32,648 nt of DNA from Terriglobales bacterium (GTDB lineage: Bacteria; Acidobacteriota; Terriglobia; Terriglobales; Acidobacteriaceae). Location of the stretch: positions 1 through 32,648 of the forward strand of contig DASTZZ010000070.1 of the NCBI GenBank assembly GCA_035764005.1, written 5' to 3'. A program made the position numbers and the translations under genes. How positions within the stretch are numbered: the stretch's first letter is position 1; every line of letters begins with the position of its first letter. The notes below the pieces were generated by a model that saw only the letters and a list, made by a program, of their open reading frames with translations, ran no database searches and was not told the DNA's origin. Of this stretch, positions 15,219 to 23,360 are shown in pieces.

Positions 15219-15224
15219 ATTGTA
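15219..15224 (-). promoter_or_regulatory. -10 box TACAAT of folP
   Basis: Ends 6 nt before the ATG at 15212, leaving no room for a ribosome binding site, so the mRNA is probably leaderless. Confidence 0.5.
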
Positions 15225-15270
15225 CCTACAGGGCAACAGGCTCGAGGCCGCAAGGATTACTCAAGAGGAC

Positions 15271-15433
15271 TGTCATTCCTCGCGCAGCCGCAAAAATACT
15301 TCGGACTTCCATACTTTGTCTTTGCTGCGCGGGGAACCTGCTTTCTGCGAGTCCGCACAACACCAGGTCCCCCGCGCCGCAAAATCAATTTGTGTTTTGG
15401 CTTTACCTTCTCCTTGTGTCGCGAGGGATGACA
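15271..15433. repeat. 163 bp TGTCATTCCT element, copy 2
   Basis: Same plan as the copy at 14146-14307, with inner arms GCGGGGAACCTGCTTT and CAGGTCCCCCGC. Located between the divergent folP and dacB genes. Confidence 0.85.
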
Positions 15434-15520
15434 GTTCTTTCTCTTCATAGCGTGCTCTCCATTCCCTGGCCGCTTGCCGCTCTGTTGCCTATTGCTTACC
15501 GCTTATTGCGTCTTCTCCGC

Positions 15521-15526
15521 TACAAT
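15521..15526 (+). promoter_or_regulatory. -10 box TACAAT of dacB
   Basis: Ends 8 nt before the ATG at 15535; no Shine-Dalgarno sequence. Leaderless start likely. Confidence 0.5.
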
Positions 15527-15534
15527 CCGGCGCA

Positions 15535-17181
15535 ATGGTCAATCGCACTCTTGCTGTCCTCGTCCTGGCATCATCGCTCGCGATTTCAACCCACTCGCAG
15601 TCGCAACCTGCCACACCAGCCAATCAGCAATCCCCGCAGCCGACGCAAGCCGCACCGCAACCTGAGCCAGTCGCTCCCACGCCGACGGTCTCTCCGCAAG
15701 CTATGCAGGATCTGGGCACGCGGCTGGCCGCGCGCATCAACGCCATTCGTGCTGCGGACCCGCGCTCCGCTCATGCCATTTGGGGAATCAGCGTCGTCGA
15801 TCTCGCCACTGGCAGCACACTGTTCGCAGAGAATGCCGATAAGATGCTGCATCCAGCGTCGAACACCAAACTGTTTACCACGTCGACAACGCTGGCTCTT
15901 CTCGGGCCGGACTACAAGTTCCAAACGACGGTCGAGAGCGCGAAGCGTCCCGACAAGCGCGGCCGGCTTGCAGGCGATCTCTTTCTCGTGGGACGCGGCG
16001 ATCCGAATCTTTCCGGACGCGTGCTGCCCTATGTGAAGAAGACCGAGCGTCTCACGCCGCACACGCGCATCCTGGAAGAACTTGCGGATGAAGTGGCGCT
16101 TGCCGGCGTAAAGGTCATCGATGGTGACATAGTCGGCGATGACAGCTACTTCGTCTACGAACGCTATGGCGAAGGCTGGACCCAGGACGATCTGATGTGG
16201 GACTACGGCGCGCCCGCCTCGGCGCTCACCGTCAACGACAATCTCGTTTTTGCCAGTATCAAACCGGGAAATCGCCTTGGCGAACGCGCGCAGCTCACGC
16301 TCGATCCGTACACCGACTACTACAGCGTGCGCAATCTCGTGACCACTTCGGCGCGCGGTACGCTGCGCAATATCGGCATTCTGCGCGAGCCCGGCTCGCT
16401 CGAACTCACGTTCTGGGGAACGATTCCCATCGGCGACGCCGGCGACGATGAGGCGCTCGCCATCGAAGAACCCGCGACCTGCAACGCGCAGTTCTTCCGC
16501 ACGCTGCTGCAGCAGCACGGAATTGTGATCCGCGGCAAAGCGCGCGCGCAACACTCCGAGCCGTGGGAGTATCCCGTTCCAGAGCATAATCAGCCGCTGG
16601 TGGTTCCCGCAGTACAGATTCCAGCGCGCGTCGTGCTCGCACAGCATCAATCTGTGCCGCTGATTCAGGATCTGCAGGTCATAAATAAGGTCAGCCAGAA
16701 CTTGCATGTCGAGCTGATGCTGCGGCTGATTGGAAAGCTCAAAGGCCCTTCAGGTTCCATTTCGGGAGGGCTCGATACCGAAAGCAAATTCCTCACTGAA
16801 CAGGTCCATATCGATCCTGCGGAGTTCGAACTCTACGACGGCTCCGGGCTTTCCCGATCCGGTCTCGCAACGCCGCACGCTTTCACTCAGCTTCTTCAAT
16901 ACATCTACGCGCAACCGTGGGCCGCCCAATTTCGCGACACCCTGCCCATTGCCGGCGAAGACGGCTCGCTCTCCACGCGCTTCAAAGGCACTTACGCCGC
17001 CGACCACGTCGAAGCCAAAACCGGACAGATCGGCGGCGACAACTCCCTCACCGGTTACGCCGTTACCAAATTGGGACACAACATTGCCTTCTCCATCATC
17101 ATCAACCACCACACCATGGGCAACACCAAAGCCAAGCAGATGATTGACGACATCCTAAACGCGGTGCTTGAGGAGGACTGA
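15535..17181 (+). CDS. dacB: D-alanyl-D-alanine carboxypeptidase, S13 family (PBP4-like)
   Basis: A 548-residue periplasmic peptidoglycan hydrolase. It opens with a signal peptide (MVNRTLAVLVLASSLAIS) and a Pro/Gln-rich linker to about residue 52. The catalytic SxxK motif is SNTK (residues 109-112) in HPASNTKLFTT. The region typical of the S13 insert domains follows (VIDGDIVGDDSYF). The second motif occurs in YDGSGLSRSGLATP, where the family normally has Ser-x-Asn but a Ser-Arg-Ser appears here. The third is KTG in VEAKTGQIGGDNSLTGY. The enzyme removes the terminal D-alanine from pentapeptides or cuts cross-links. Length is normal for the family. Confidence 0.9.
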   Translation: MVNRTLAVLVLASSLAISTHSQSQPATPANQQSPQPTQAAPQPEPVAPTPTVSPQAMQDLGTRLAARINAIRAADPRSAHAIWGISVVDLATGSTLFAENADKMLHPASNTKLFTTSTTLALLGPDYKFQTTVESAKRPDKRGRLAGDLFLVGRGDPNLSGRVLPYVKKTERLTPHTRILEELADEVALAGVKVIDGDIVGDDSYFVYERYGEGWTQDDLMWDYGAPASALTVNDNLVFASIKPGNRLGERAQLTLDPYTDYYSVRNLVTTSARGTLRNIGILREPGSLELTFWGTIPIGDAGDDEALAIEEPATCNAQFFRTLLQQHGIVIRGKARAQHSEPWEYPVPEHNQPLVVPAVQIPARVVLAQHQSVPLIQDLQVINKVSQNLHVELMLRLIGKLKGPSGSISGGLDTESKFLTEQVHIDPAEFELYDGSGLSRSGLATPHAFTQLLQYIYAQPWAAQFRDTLPIAGEDGSLSTRFKGTYAADHVEAKTGQIGGDNSLTGYAVTKLGHNIAFSIIINHHTMGNTKAKQMIDDILNAVLEED

Positions 17182-17183
17182 GG

Positions 17184-17208
17184 AATCGGGTGATCGGGTG
17201 ATCGGGTG
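17184..17208. repeat. ATCGGGTG direct word array
   Basis: Three 8 bp words (AATCGGGTG, ATCGGGTG, ATCGGGTG) just after dacB. The complement occurs at 23361-23425. Confidence 0.7.
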
Positions 17209-17255
17209 AAATGATCTCACTGCTGATCACGGTGACGCTCAACTTGATTAAATAC

Positions 17256-17418
17256 TGTCATCCCTTCGACCGCCGCGATGCTTCCGAAGACGACAATGTC
17301 TCGTTGTTGCGGTCGAGGGGACCTGCTGTTGTCCACCTTGTGGCGGACAGCAGGTCCCCCGCTCCGCACAACAACTCGCAGAAGAAGCCAGTCACATGGC
17401 GGCGAGGCGAGGGATGAC
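17256..17418. repeat. 163 bp TGTCATCCC element, copy 3
   Basis: Clear three-part structure: GACCGC facing GCGGTC, then ACCTGCTGTTG facing ACAGCAGGT, and the outer TGTCATCCC facing GGGATGACA. Confidence 0.9.
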
Positions 17419-17477
17419 AGTAGCGATAACTGTAATCGCTACCGAAACTCCCGCGCGGCAAAATGGAGAACGCCCGG

Positions 17478-18851
17478 TTACGCCATCACCATCTCGCGCG
17501 CCGTAAGCTGTCGCACTTTCGCACGCCAGGCGAACACGAGCGCCGTCCCAATCACCATGAGCGAGATTGCCAGCGCAGCCCACAATCCCAGCGCGCCAAG
17601 GTGACGTGAGAATCCGAGATACACACCGAGCGGTAATCCAATCACCCAATACGCGACAAATGAGCTGAACATGGGAATGCGCGTCTCACCTGCGCCGCGC
17701 AAAGCGCCGGTCGCAACGGTCTGAAGGCCGTCGAAGAGCTGAAACGCGGCGGCGATGAACAACAGATTGACTCCGATACGCATGACTTGCTTGTCCGGCG
17801 TGAAGACGCTCACGATCAGATGCGGAGCCAGCACCAGCACCACCGCCGCACAACTCATGAAGAATGCTCCCATCGCGATCGCGGTCCAACCTGCGCGGCC
17901 TGCTCCGGCGGGATCGCCGCGTCCGATTCCTTGCCCGACGCGTACCGCAGCCGCGGAACTAATCCCCAGCGGCACCATGTAGGTGAAGCTCGCGCAGTTG
18001 AGAGCGATCTGATGCGCCGCGACCGAGGCCGCATCGAGCCTCGCGATCAGCGCGGTGACCGTGGCGAAGACTCCAATCTCAAACAGAATCTGCGTCGCCG
18101 CCGGCAGACCAATGCGCAGCAGCTCGGCGATGCGTCCCAAATCAGGATGATACGGCGGCTGAAACAACGGTGATCCCTGTCTGCGATGCTGCCGCAGCAC
18201 GGCAACGAATAACACCGCGGCCATGTACGCGCGCGAGAGACACGTGGACCATCCGGATCCCGCCACGCCAAACGCCGGCGAACCCCAGTGTCCGTAGATC
18301 AACACCCAATCGCCGACCGCATTCACGATGTTGGCCGAAACCAGCGCGAACGTCACCGGCTTCACTAGATCGACGGCCTGCAGATATCGACGAAACGCAA
18401 AATAAAGCAACAGCGGCGGCGTGCTCCAATTCATCGCCTGCAGGAAGGGAAGAGTCTGGTCGAGTACCCCAGGATTAACTCCCATATTGGGAAGTAGCTT
18501 TCCGGTGTACCAGATGAAGAGCATCAGAACCGGCGTGAGCGGCAGGACGATGTAGAGCGCGTTGAGTAGAGAATGGTTCGCGTCCCGCAGATCGCCGGCG
18601 CCGAACGACTGCGAAACTTTTGTGTCGAGCGAGTATAGAAGGCTTCCACCGAAAATCGCCGCTGTATAGAAGATGACGCTGCCCAGGCTGACTCCGCCGA
18701 TCGCCTCCGCGCTGTTGTGCATATGGCCCACCATGATCGTGTCCACGATGCCCATCGCCATCCACCCAACTTCGGCAAGCACCAGCGGCCACGCCAGCGT
18801 AAACACAGCCGGAGCCTCAGCGCGGAACTGGCGAATGGAATTGCGGAGCAT
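17478..18851 (-). CDS. MATE family efflux transporter
   Basis: A 457-residue inner-membrane exporter of the MATE/NorM family, with about 12 transmembrane segments arranged as two similar halves. The first helix region reads VFTLAWPLVLAEVGWMAMGIVDTIMVGHM, a typical MATE opening, and the second half opens with ELLRIGLPAATQILFEIGVFATVTALIA. ISSAAAVRVGQGIGRGDPAGAGR matches the conserved loop after helix 8. These proteins export cationic drugs and metabolites using a Na+ or H+ gradient; the substrate cannot be read here. The 3' neighbour is a 163 bp repeat, and the gene is divergent in order from the VIT gene only by position, both being on the minus strand. Confidence 0.9.
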   Translation of the reverse strand: MLRNSIRQFRAEAPAVFTLAWPLVLAEVGWMAMGIVDTIMVGHMHNSAEAIGGVSLGSVIFYTAAIFGGSLLYSLDTKVSQSFGAGDLRDANHSLLNALYIVLPLTPVLMLFIWYTGKLLPNMGVNPGVLDQTLPFLQAMNWSTPPLLLYFAFRRYLQAVDLVKPVTFALVSANIVNAVGDWVLIYGHWGSPAFGVAGSGWSTCLSRAYMAAVLFVAVLRQHRRQGSPLFQPPYHPDLGRIAELLRIGLPAATQILFEIGVFATVTALIARLDAASVAAHQIALNCASFTYMVPLGISSAAAVRVGQGIGRGDPAGAGRAGWTAIAMGAFFMSCAAVVLVLAPHLIVSVFTPDKQVMRIGVNLLFIAAAFQLFDGLQTVATGALRGAGETRIPMFSSFVAYWVIGLPLGVYLGFSRHLGALGLWAALAISLMVIGTALVFAWRAKVRQLTAREMVMA

Positions 18852-18857
18852 GAAATA

Positions 18858-18863
18858 AGACTA
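18858..18863 (-). promoter_or_regulatory. Possible -10 box TAGTCT of the MATE gene
   Basis: Ends 6 nt before the ATG at 18851. Weaker match than the others of this type. Confidence 0.35.
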
Positions 18864-18907
18864 GCAGTCGGGGATGAGCGGTCGAGTCATGGGTGGCAGG
18901 CGGCAAC

Positions 18908-18975
18908 GTCCATGCAGTCCATGGTGTCCACTGCGTCCATTCTGGACTCAGTGGACTAAATGGACTAAGTGGACT
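18908..18975. repeat. Inverted word-array repeat, GTGGACTNN family
   Basis: Left arm with GTCCAT words, right arm with TGGACTCA, GTGGACTAA, ATGGACTAA, GTGGACT at 9 bp period. Between the VIT and MATE genes. Confidence 0.9.
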
Positions 18976-18994
18976 GCGGAGCGCCGAGTTCCGC

Positions 18995-19708
18995 CTAGTG
19001 ATTCGAGAACAGCCGCGCAAGCGCGAATGCCGCTGCCGCCGCGAGTCCGCCGGTCAATGTGGTTTGAATCGAACTGCGCAGAGGCGACACTCCCGTCGCG
19101 CGTCCTTTGATGTACCCGAAGATGGCTAGGGCAACCAGCGTGATCAGCACCGACCAGGTGAGCGCCGAATAGATATTGTTGAGCACGATGTAGGGCATGA
19201 GCGGGATAAATCCGCCAAAGACGTACGACGCCGCGATCGTGGCCGCGCTGTTACGCGCGCGCTGCGGCTCAGGTTTCTCCAATCCCAATTCGAAACGCAT
19301 CATGAAATCCACCCACGCTTCGGGATTGCGCTTCAGCGCGTGCAACACCGGCGTGCTCTCTTCTTCGCTGACGCCGTAGGTGTGGAAGATGTCGTAGATC
19401 TCCTGCTCTTCATCGCGCACGCGCTCCACAATCTCGCGCTCCTCGCGCTGGCGCTCGCTCTCGTAATGTTGCGCATCGCCCTTGGCGGCGAGATACCCGC
19501 CAAGTCCCATCGCAATCGAGCCGGCAGCGATCTCGGCCAGCCCGGCGAGCACGATGAGTTTCGTAACACTGACCGCTCCGGTAAGACCTGCAGCCAGCGC
19601 GAACGGAACCGTGAGCCCGTCGGCCATGCCGATCACGATGTCCCGCACCAGATCGCCGGAGGAGAAATGCTGCTCCACATGCATGACTTCAGTCTGTTCA
19701 TGCGCCAT
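18995..19708 (-). CDS. VIT1/CCC1-family metal transporter
   Basis: A 237-residue membrane protein. I chose the ATG at 19708 (MAHEQTEVMHVEQHF) because a TACTCT hexamer ends 7 nt before it; the open frame reaches further. GDLVRDIVIGMADGLTVPFALAAGL is the hallmark first helix of the vacuolar iron transporter family, followed by AEIAAGSIAMGLGGYLAAKGDAQHYESERQREEREI, with the acidic metal-binding helix (EEREIVERVRDEEQEIYDIF). The C-terminal part has three further hydrophobic helices (AASYVFGGFIPLMPYIV, LITLVALAIFGYIKG, GGLAAAAAFALARLF). Members move Fe2+ or Mn2+ against H+; the substrate is unknown here. Confidence 0.9.
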   Translation of the reverse strand: MAHEQTEVMHVEQHFSSGDLVRDIVIGMADGLTVPFALAAGLTGAVSVTKLIVLAGLAEIAAGSIAMGLGGYLAAKGDAQHYESERQREEREIVERVRDEEQEIYDIFHTYGVSEEESTPVLHALKRNPEAWVDFMMRFELGLEKPEPQRARNSAATIAASYVFGGFIPLMPYIVLNNIYSALTWSVLITLVALAIFGYIKGRATGVSPLRSSIQTTLTGGLAAAAAFALARLFSNH

Positions 19709-19715
19709 GCGCATA

Positions 19716-19721
19716 AGAGTA
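19716..19721 (-). promoter_or_regulatory. -10 box TACTCT of the VIT-family gene
   Basis: Ends 7 nt before the chosen ATG at 19708, which supports that start and a leaderless transcript. Confidence 0.45.
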
Positions 19722-19818
19722 GCGGAAAGAAGAAAATTTCGCGATTGCGTGATTTGGTGTGTGGGGACCTTCCTGCGCAAAGGTCCGGCACCGCCTACAA
19801 TCGCAACCTTCACGATAC

Positions 19819-19983
19819 TGTCATCCCTTCGACCGCGGCGATGCTTTCAACCAAGTTCGAGTGTTTGTTGTTGCGGTCGAGGGGATCTGCTGTTTCCAAG
19901 CGCGTTCTGAACAGCAGGTCCCCCGCTCCGCAAATCAAATCAATTCAGGTGCAAACATCCTCACGTCGGAGCGAGGGATGACA
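19819..19983. repeat. 163 bp TGTCATCCC element, copy 4
   Basis: Closest in sequence to copy 3: GACCGC facing GCGGTC, CTGCTGTT facing AACAGCAGG, and the outer TGTCATCCC facing GGGATGACA. Confidence 0.9.
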
Positions 19984-20046
19984 ATGTCTTAGATTGATTA
20001 GAGTTTCGTTCGATCAAAGGAAGAATCGGCAATGAGCGAGTTTTGC

Positions 20047-20281
20047 CGAGTTCCGAATGCTGATTGCCGACTGCCGATTTTAGAACCACGGATTATGAGA
20101 CCGTCGCTCTAACTGGTCTGATCCGTCGTTCGTGGCTCATTTCTGCCGAGTCATCAGGGTAGTTGACCGAGGACAGCATTACCGATTTGGGAATGCGCTG
20201 TCAATGGCTGATCCGTCGTTCGCTGTGGAAAACTAAAGTCGGCATTCGGCACTCGGCATTCGGGCATTCGGCCATTCGGCC
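20047..20281. repeat. Inverted word-array repeat, GCCGANT family
   Basis: Left arm at 20047-20077 with 7 bp words (GCTGATT, GCCGACT, GCCGATT); right arm at 20238-20281 with CGGCATT words. About 160 bp between them contains the phrase CTGATCCGTCGTTCG twice (20118 and 20210). No gene seen in 19984-20462. Confidence 0.7.
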
Positions 20282-20407
20282 AAACAACAGCACCAGACCG
20301 GTCTCAAGGAATTACTGGATTACACGGATAGTTCAGACGAGCAAGCAACATAGCTGCCGCTCATTGTGGCGAGAACCGCCTCCGAGGGAGCTTCATTCAG
20401 CGCAGGT

Positions 20408-20443
20408 CGTCCACTCGGTCCATCGCGTCCACCGAGTCCACCA
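20408..20443. repeat. GTGGACNNN word array (complement strand)
   Basis: GTCCACTCG, GTCCATCGC, GTCCACCGA, GTCCACCAC: four 9 bp words. Sits between one arm of the CACGGAT family (20325) and the integrase 3' end. Confidence 0.75.
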
Positions 20444-20462
20444 CTCACAAACACGCGATTGC

Positions 20463-20528
20463 TTACTCAACAACCCCAGAACAATCCGTGCAATCCGTGC
20501 GATCCGTGTCGTGTGTTGCTTTTGGCTT
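20463..20528. repeat. CACGGAT word array at the integrase 3' end
   Basis: ATCCGTGCA, ATCCGTGCG, ATCCGTGTC: the complement-strand arm of the family at 6756-6905. It supplies the integrase stop region and C-terminal codons. Confidence 0.8.
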
Positions 20529-21557
20529 TGCTTTCAGCCGAGTGCCGACAGCCGAATGCCGATTGCCGTTTTCCCGCCGAGTGCCATTTTCCATCACCCG
20601 CCCGGCAGCAATCATGTAGTTCCGCCCATCGAACGCTGCTTCGACTGCGCAGCGCTTTGCGTAGTCGCTCACCGACGTGTAGTGCTGCTGCATGCGCACG
20701 CTGATGTGTCCGGCCATGCTCAGGATTACCGGAATGGGAACACCGGCTTCGGCCATGCGTGTGATTGCCGTGTGCCGCAGATCGTGAATGCGCAGCCAGG
20801 GAACGTCGGCGGCCTTGCGTACTTCGTTCCACGGCTTGCGTATCCCGCTGTTGCTCATCGGCTGCGCGGGATCCCACAGATTCGGCGAGACCCGAAACGG
20901 CATCAGGTAATGGCTCGCGCCGGAGCAGCCGAGCAATTGCGCGCGCTCAACCAGACGGTGCGCCGCCCAGACGGCTTCGTCGTGCATGGGAATAGTGCGA
21001 ATGCGATAGCGGTTCTTCGCGTTCTCGCGACGAATATGCAGAACTTTGCTGAAGAAGTTGAGGTCTCCGATCTTCACGCCGCGCAGCTCGCAGTTCGACG
21101 CAGACGTTGCTAGCGCCAGCAGGGAATAGTGATAGATAAAGCTCCACTCGTCGCGACTGGCCGCGACTTCCAGAAAGAGCTTCTGCTCCTCCGGACTCAT
21201 CGCGCGCGGGATGTCCGGCTCCTCGCGCTGCAGAGGCTCGTAGCAATCCTCGAGCTGCTGGCTCCAGGCACGCGCCCGCCGCATGATGCGCACCAGCGTC
21301 CCCAGTTCCTGATTGATCTTGTTCGGACCGCAGGTCTCAGCGCGCTCCTGCTGATATTCGCGCAGCAGCCCCACATGGATTTCCCGAAGCGGAACTTCGC
21401 CGAACTTGCGATTGAGCGCTCGCAGATACTGCTGCAGGTCGTGGAGCGTCCGCGGCGAGATATATCGCGCGCGGCTCGCCGGAGACATGGTGCGCGAGTT
21501 GATCCAGAGTTCTGCGGCTTTTGCAAAGGTCATCGAGGGGTCGAGCGGTTCGTACAT
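20463..21557 (-). CDS. Tyrosine recombinase (phage-type integrase)
   Basis: A 364-residue site-specific recombinase. The N-terminal part (about 1-115) is an SAM-like core-binding domain (TLHDLQQYLRALNRKFGEVPLREI). In the catalytic domain all key residues are visible: R159 in CELRGVKIGDL, H258 and R261 in IHDLRHTAITRM, H284 in MAGHISVRM and the nucleophile Y293 in QQHYTS. So it should be active in cutting and joining att sites through a 3'-phosphotyrosine. The last 40 residues are unusual: they are encoded by repeat arrays (7 bp GCCGAATG-like and 9 bp CACGGATN words), giving HDTDRTDCTDCSG. A weak AGGA lies 9 nt before the ATG. It is 490 bp from tRNA-Met, on the tRNA 5' side. Confidence 0.9.
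   Translation of the reverse strand: MYEPLDPSMTFAKAAELWINSRTMSPASRARYISPRTLHDLQQYLRALNRKFGEVPLREIHVGLLREYQQERAETCGPNKINQELGTLVRIMRRARAWSQQLEDCYEPLQREEPDIPRAMSPEEQKLFLEVAASRDEWSFIYHYSLLALATSASNCELRGVKIGDLNFFSKVLHIRRENAKNRYRIRTIPMHDEAVWAAHRLVERAQLLGCSGASHYLMPFRVSPNLWDPAQPMSNSGIRKPWNEVRKAADVPWLRIHDLRHTAITRMAEAGVPIPVILSMAGHISVRMQQHYTSVSDYAKRCAVEAAFDGRNYMIAAGRVMENGTRRENGNRHSAVGTRLKAKPKATHDTDRTDCTDCSGVVE
20537..20588. repeat. GCCGANT word array inside the integrase 3' end
   Basis: Words GCCGAGT, GCCGACA, GCCGAAT, GCCGATT, GCCGTTT. Encodes the NGTRRENGNRHSAVGTR part of the integrase C-terminus. Confidence 0.7.
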
Positions 21558-21767
21558 GGTGAGCTATCCTGCCCTTCCGCCAGCGGCCGAGCGGCCGCCT
21601 GCTGCATGAGCGATCGTGGGGATCGCGTAATCTTTTCGGAGCCCGCGCTCGCCAGAACGCCGGCCGCCATGGAAGTCAGGCTATGGTATTCGCTATTTGT
21701 TCGTCAAGCTGAAAGATGTATCAGCGGAGTGTATGTATGTCTATTAGGCATTATATTAAAACAGCAA

Positions 21768-21922
21768 AACACGACACGGATCACACGGATGCGACGGATT
21801 ACACGGATTCATATTTTATCGCTGCAGCGCAGGTGGTGCGCTGCTTCTCGGAATGCTCTAGGCCCAATGTCGAGTCATCAGTGAAAATCCGTGCGCTCCG
21901 TGTCGTGTTTTGCTTCTGGGCC
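21768..21922. repeat. Inverted word-array repeat, CACGGAT family
   Basis: Left arm CACGACACGGATCACACGG followed by GACGGATTACACGGATT; right arm ATCCGTGCGCTCCGTGTCG. Between the integrase start and tRNA-Met. The rest of 21558-22047 shows no gene. Confidence 0.9.
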
Positions 21923-22047
21923 TTTCGTTTGACGCTTCTTTCCCGCAAACCTTAGAATCGAAACAGCGATTCGGCTCACGCCGGACGTCTTCTGAAGCCA
22001 CCTTCTTCAGGGTCTTCTCCAGACCAAAATTCCAGGTTATTTGTTGT

Positions 22048-22124
22048 GGCGGTGTAGCTCAGGTGGTTAGAGCGACGGTCTCATAATCCGTAGGTCGCTG
22101 GTTCGAGTCCAGCCGCCGCCACCA
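22048..22124 (+). tRNA. tRNA-Met (anticodon CAT)
   Basis: A full cloverleaf can be drawn. The acceptor stem is GGCGGTG with CGCCGCC, with an encoded ACCA end; the D-arm has GTAGCTCAGGTGGTTAGAGC; the anticodon loop is CTCATAA with a single T-T mismatch at the stem base; and the T-arm is GCTGG-TTCGAGT-CCAGC. The elongator type is favoured because the acceptor starts with a normal G-C pair; a tRNA-Ile with modified CAT cannot be fully excluded. Confidence 0.95.
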
Positions 22125-22162
22125 GTTCGGTAGTTGGCACAACCCATTGCGGAGTGCCGACT

Positions 22163-23002
22163 ATGCACCACAAGCTGCAGTCTTCTTCCTCTAAGAACGA
22201 CGGCAAAAATTCCGTCGTTCGCAAACAACAAGCAAAACCCAATCGTCAGAAATCGCGGGATCTTGATGCAGGCGCTCGATCCGGCCGGAGCGAGCGGAGA
22301 AATTCGAACCGTTCATCCCGTTCTTCGACTCGCGATTCTCGAACCGGTAAACAGAAATCCCGATCGGCACGGTCCGCCGTTGTTCGCGGTAAGCAAGCCC
22401 CGCGTGGAAAACGGCCGCACCGTGGAAAGGTCGAAAGTCTCGTTTCAGAACCGGTGGTTATAGCGCGAGATCGGGAGGTTCTTCATAAGGCGGCATTCCT
22501 CCGCTGCGAGGTGCCGCACTCTGCCGGACTCGATCCAACCGGCGGGCGCGCCTTTCCCTGCGGAGCGCGAGCCGAGGTCATCTGCGAGACCTGCGGCCCG
22601 ATGTGCGCCGCCTGCGTCCAGGAGACCTTCTGCCAGGGCGGCGAGCACAAGCTCTCTCCGCTTCCCGAATCGGAACGGGAGCCGGTTCGTAAACAACCCA
22701 AGCGGCCAGTCAAGCCGGTGATCTACGTCGAATTGAAATGTCCCAAGCGCTGCCGCGTGCGGCTTGCTCTGCCGCAGACGCATCGCGTGCAGTCGAAGCG
22801 AAAGTGTCCAGTGTGCAAGACCATAGCGCCGACAAAATATCTCGCGCATGGCTTCACGCGCCGGCAGTTGCCATTCCACGAGGTTTGGACCGAGGAAGAG
22901 GACTTCATCAAAGGCAGCGAGCCAACCGAGGATCGCGATTTCAAACGACGTATTCCTTGGGACGGTCGCGAGAAGAAGTGGGAACAGAACCGGCGCCGGT
23001 AG
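22163..23002 (+). CDS. Zinc-ribbon protein with basic N-terminal tail, unrecognised
   Basis: A 279-residue protein starting MHHKLQSSSSKNDGK, 38 nt after the tRNA. The first 95 residues are low-complexity and very basic (Arg, Ser, Lys), likely disordered and nucleic-acid binding. Next is a cysteine cluster (FPCGARAEVICETCGPMCAACVQETFCQGGEHK) that resembles a small zinc finger of B-box type. A second zinc-ribbon-like unit follows (LKCPKRCRVRLALP and SKRKCPVCK). The last residues (EQNRRR and the stop) fall inside a REP repeat (22985-23034). The family is unknown to me; metal and nucleic-acid binding are inferred from the cysteines and charge. The true start may lie further downstream. Confidence 0.55.
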   Translation: MHHKLQSSSSKNDGKNSVVRKQQAKPNRQKSRDLDAGARSGRSERRNSNRSSRSSTRDSRTGKQKSRSARSAVVRGKQAPRGKRPHRGKVESLVSEPVVIARDREVLHKAAFLRCEVPHSAGLDPTGGRAFPCGARAEVICETCGPMCAACVQETFCQGGEHKLSPLPESEREPVRKQPKRPVKPVIYVELKCPKRCRVRLALPQTHRVQSKRKCPVCKTIAPTKYLAHGFTRRQLPFHEVWTEEEDFIKGSEPTEDRDFKRRIPWDGREKKWEQNRRR

Positions 23003-23034
23003 GCGGGGGGCGGTGCTGGGCGCCGAAGCCCAGC
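22985..23034. repeat. GTAG-type REP hairpin (single unit)
   Basis: Head CAGAACCGGCGCCGGTAG followed by the stem GCTGGGC/GCCCAGC with loop GCCGAA. The TAG of the head is the stop codon of the zinc-ribbon gene. Confidence 0.85.
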
Positions 23035-23114
23035 ACCGATGCAGCATCGAAGGTCTTAGTGCCTCCGAGGTGCCGCGGTTCCGTGCAACAGCTCTGGCCA
23101 CCTCGCGCATCCCA

Positions 23115-23285
23115 ATGACCATGGCAGCCCTCCAGATCGTCCGCGGAACAACTCCGTTGCCTGCTGATGTCGAAGAACAATTCCGCCGCGCCTACGGACG
23201 CGAGATGAACGAAACGGAACGCAAGTTCTACGGGCTGGAATCCGAATCCGCTTCGGATACGCAGTATCTGCCACAAGCAGCCTAG
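23115..23285 (+). CDS. Small ORF, unrecognised
   Basis: A 56-residue frame starting MTMAALQIVRGTTPLPADVEEQFRRAYGR. It is acidic and helix-rich (VEEQFRRAYGREMNETERKFYGLE) with normal-looking composition. No ribosome binding site or -10 box is clear, and no family is recognised. It might be a small regulatory protein. Confidence 0.4.
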   Translation: MTMAALQIVRGTTPLPADVEEQFRRAYGREMNETERKFYGLESESASDTQYLPQAA

Positions 23286-23360
23286 CTGCTCCCAACGCTT
23301 TCCCCGGCGCCCATTCTCCATTAGACTGTCTCCTCTTTATAAGCACGCGAAACCACCTTA

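Noticed and set aside
15586-16707. 373-codon minus-strand frame opposite dacB
   Set aside because: dacB on the plus strand has SxxK, KTG and a signal peptide; the antisense frame has no recognisable features.
20163-21113. Plus-strand frame over the integrase end
   Set aside because: The opposite strand has all integrase catalytic residues; this frame begins in repeats.
22445-23122. Minus-strand frame opposite the zinc-ribbon gene
   Set aside because: The plus strand has ordered cysteine pairs; the minus frame lacks motifs and would start in a repeat.
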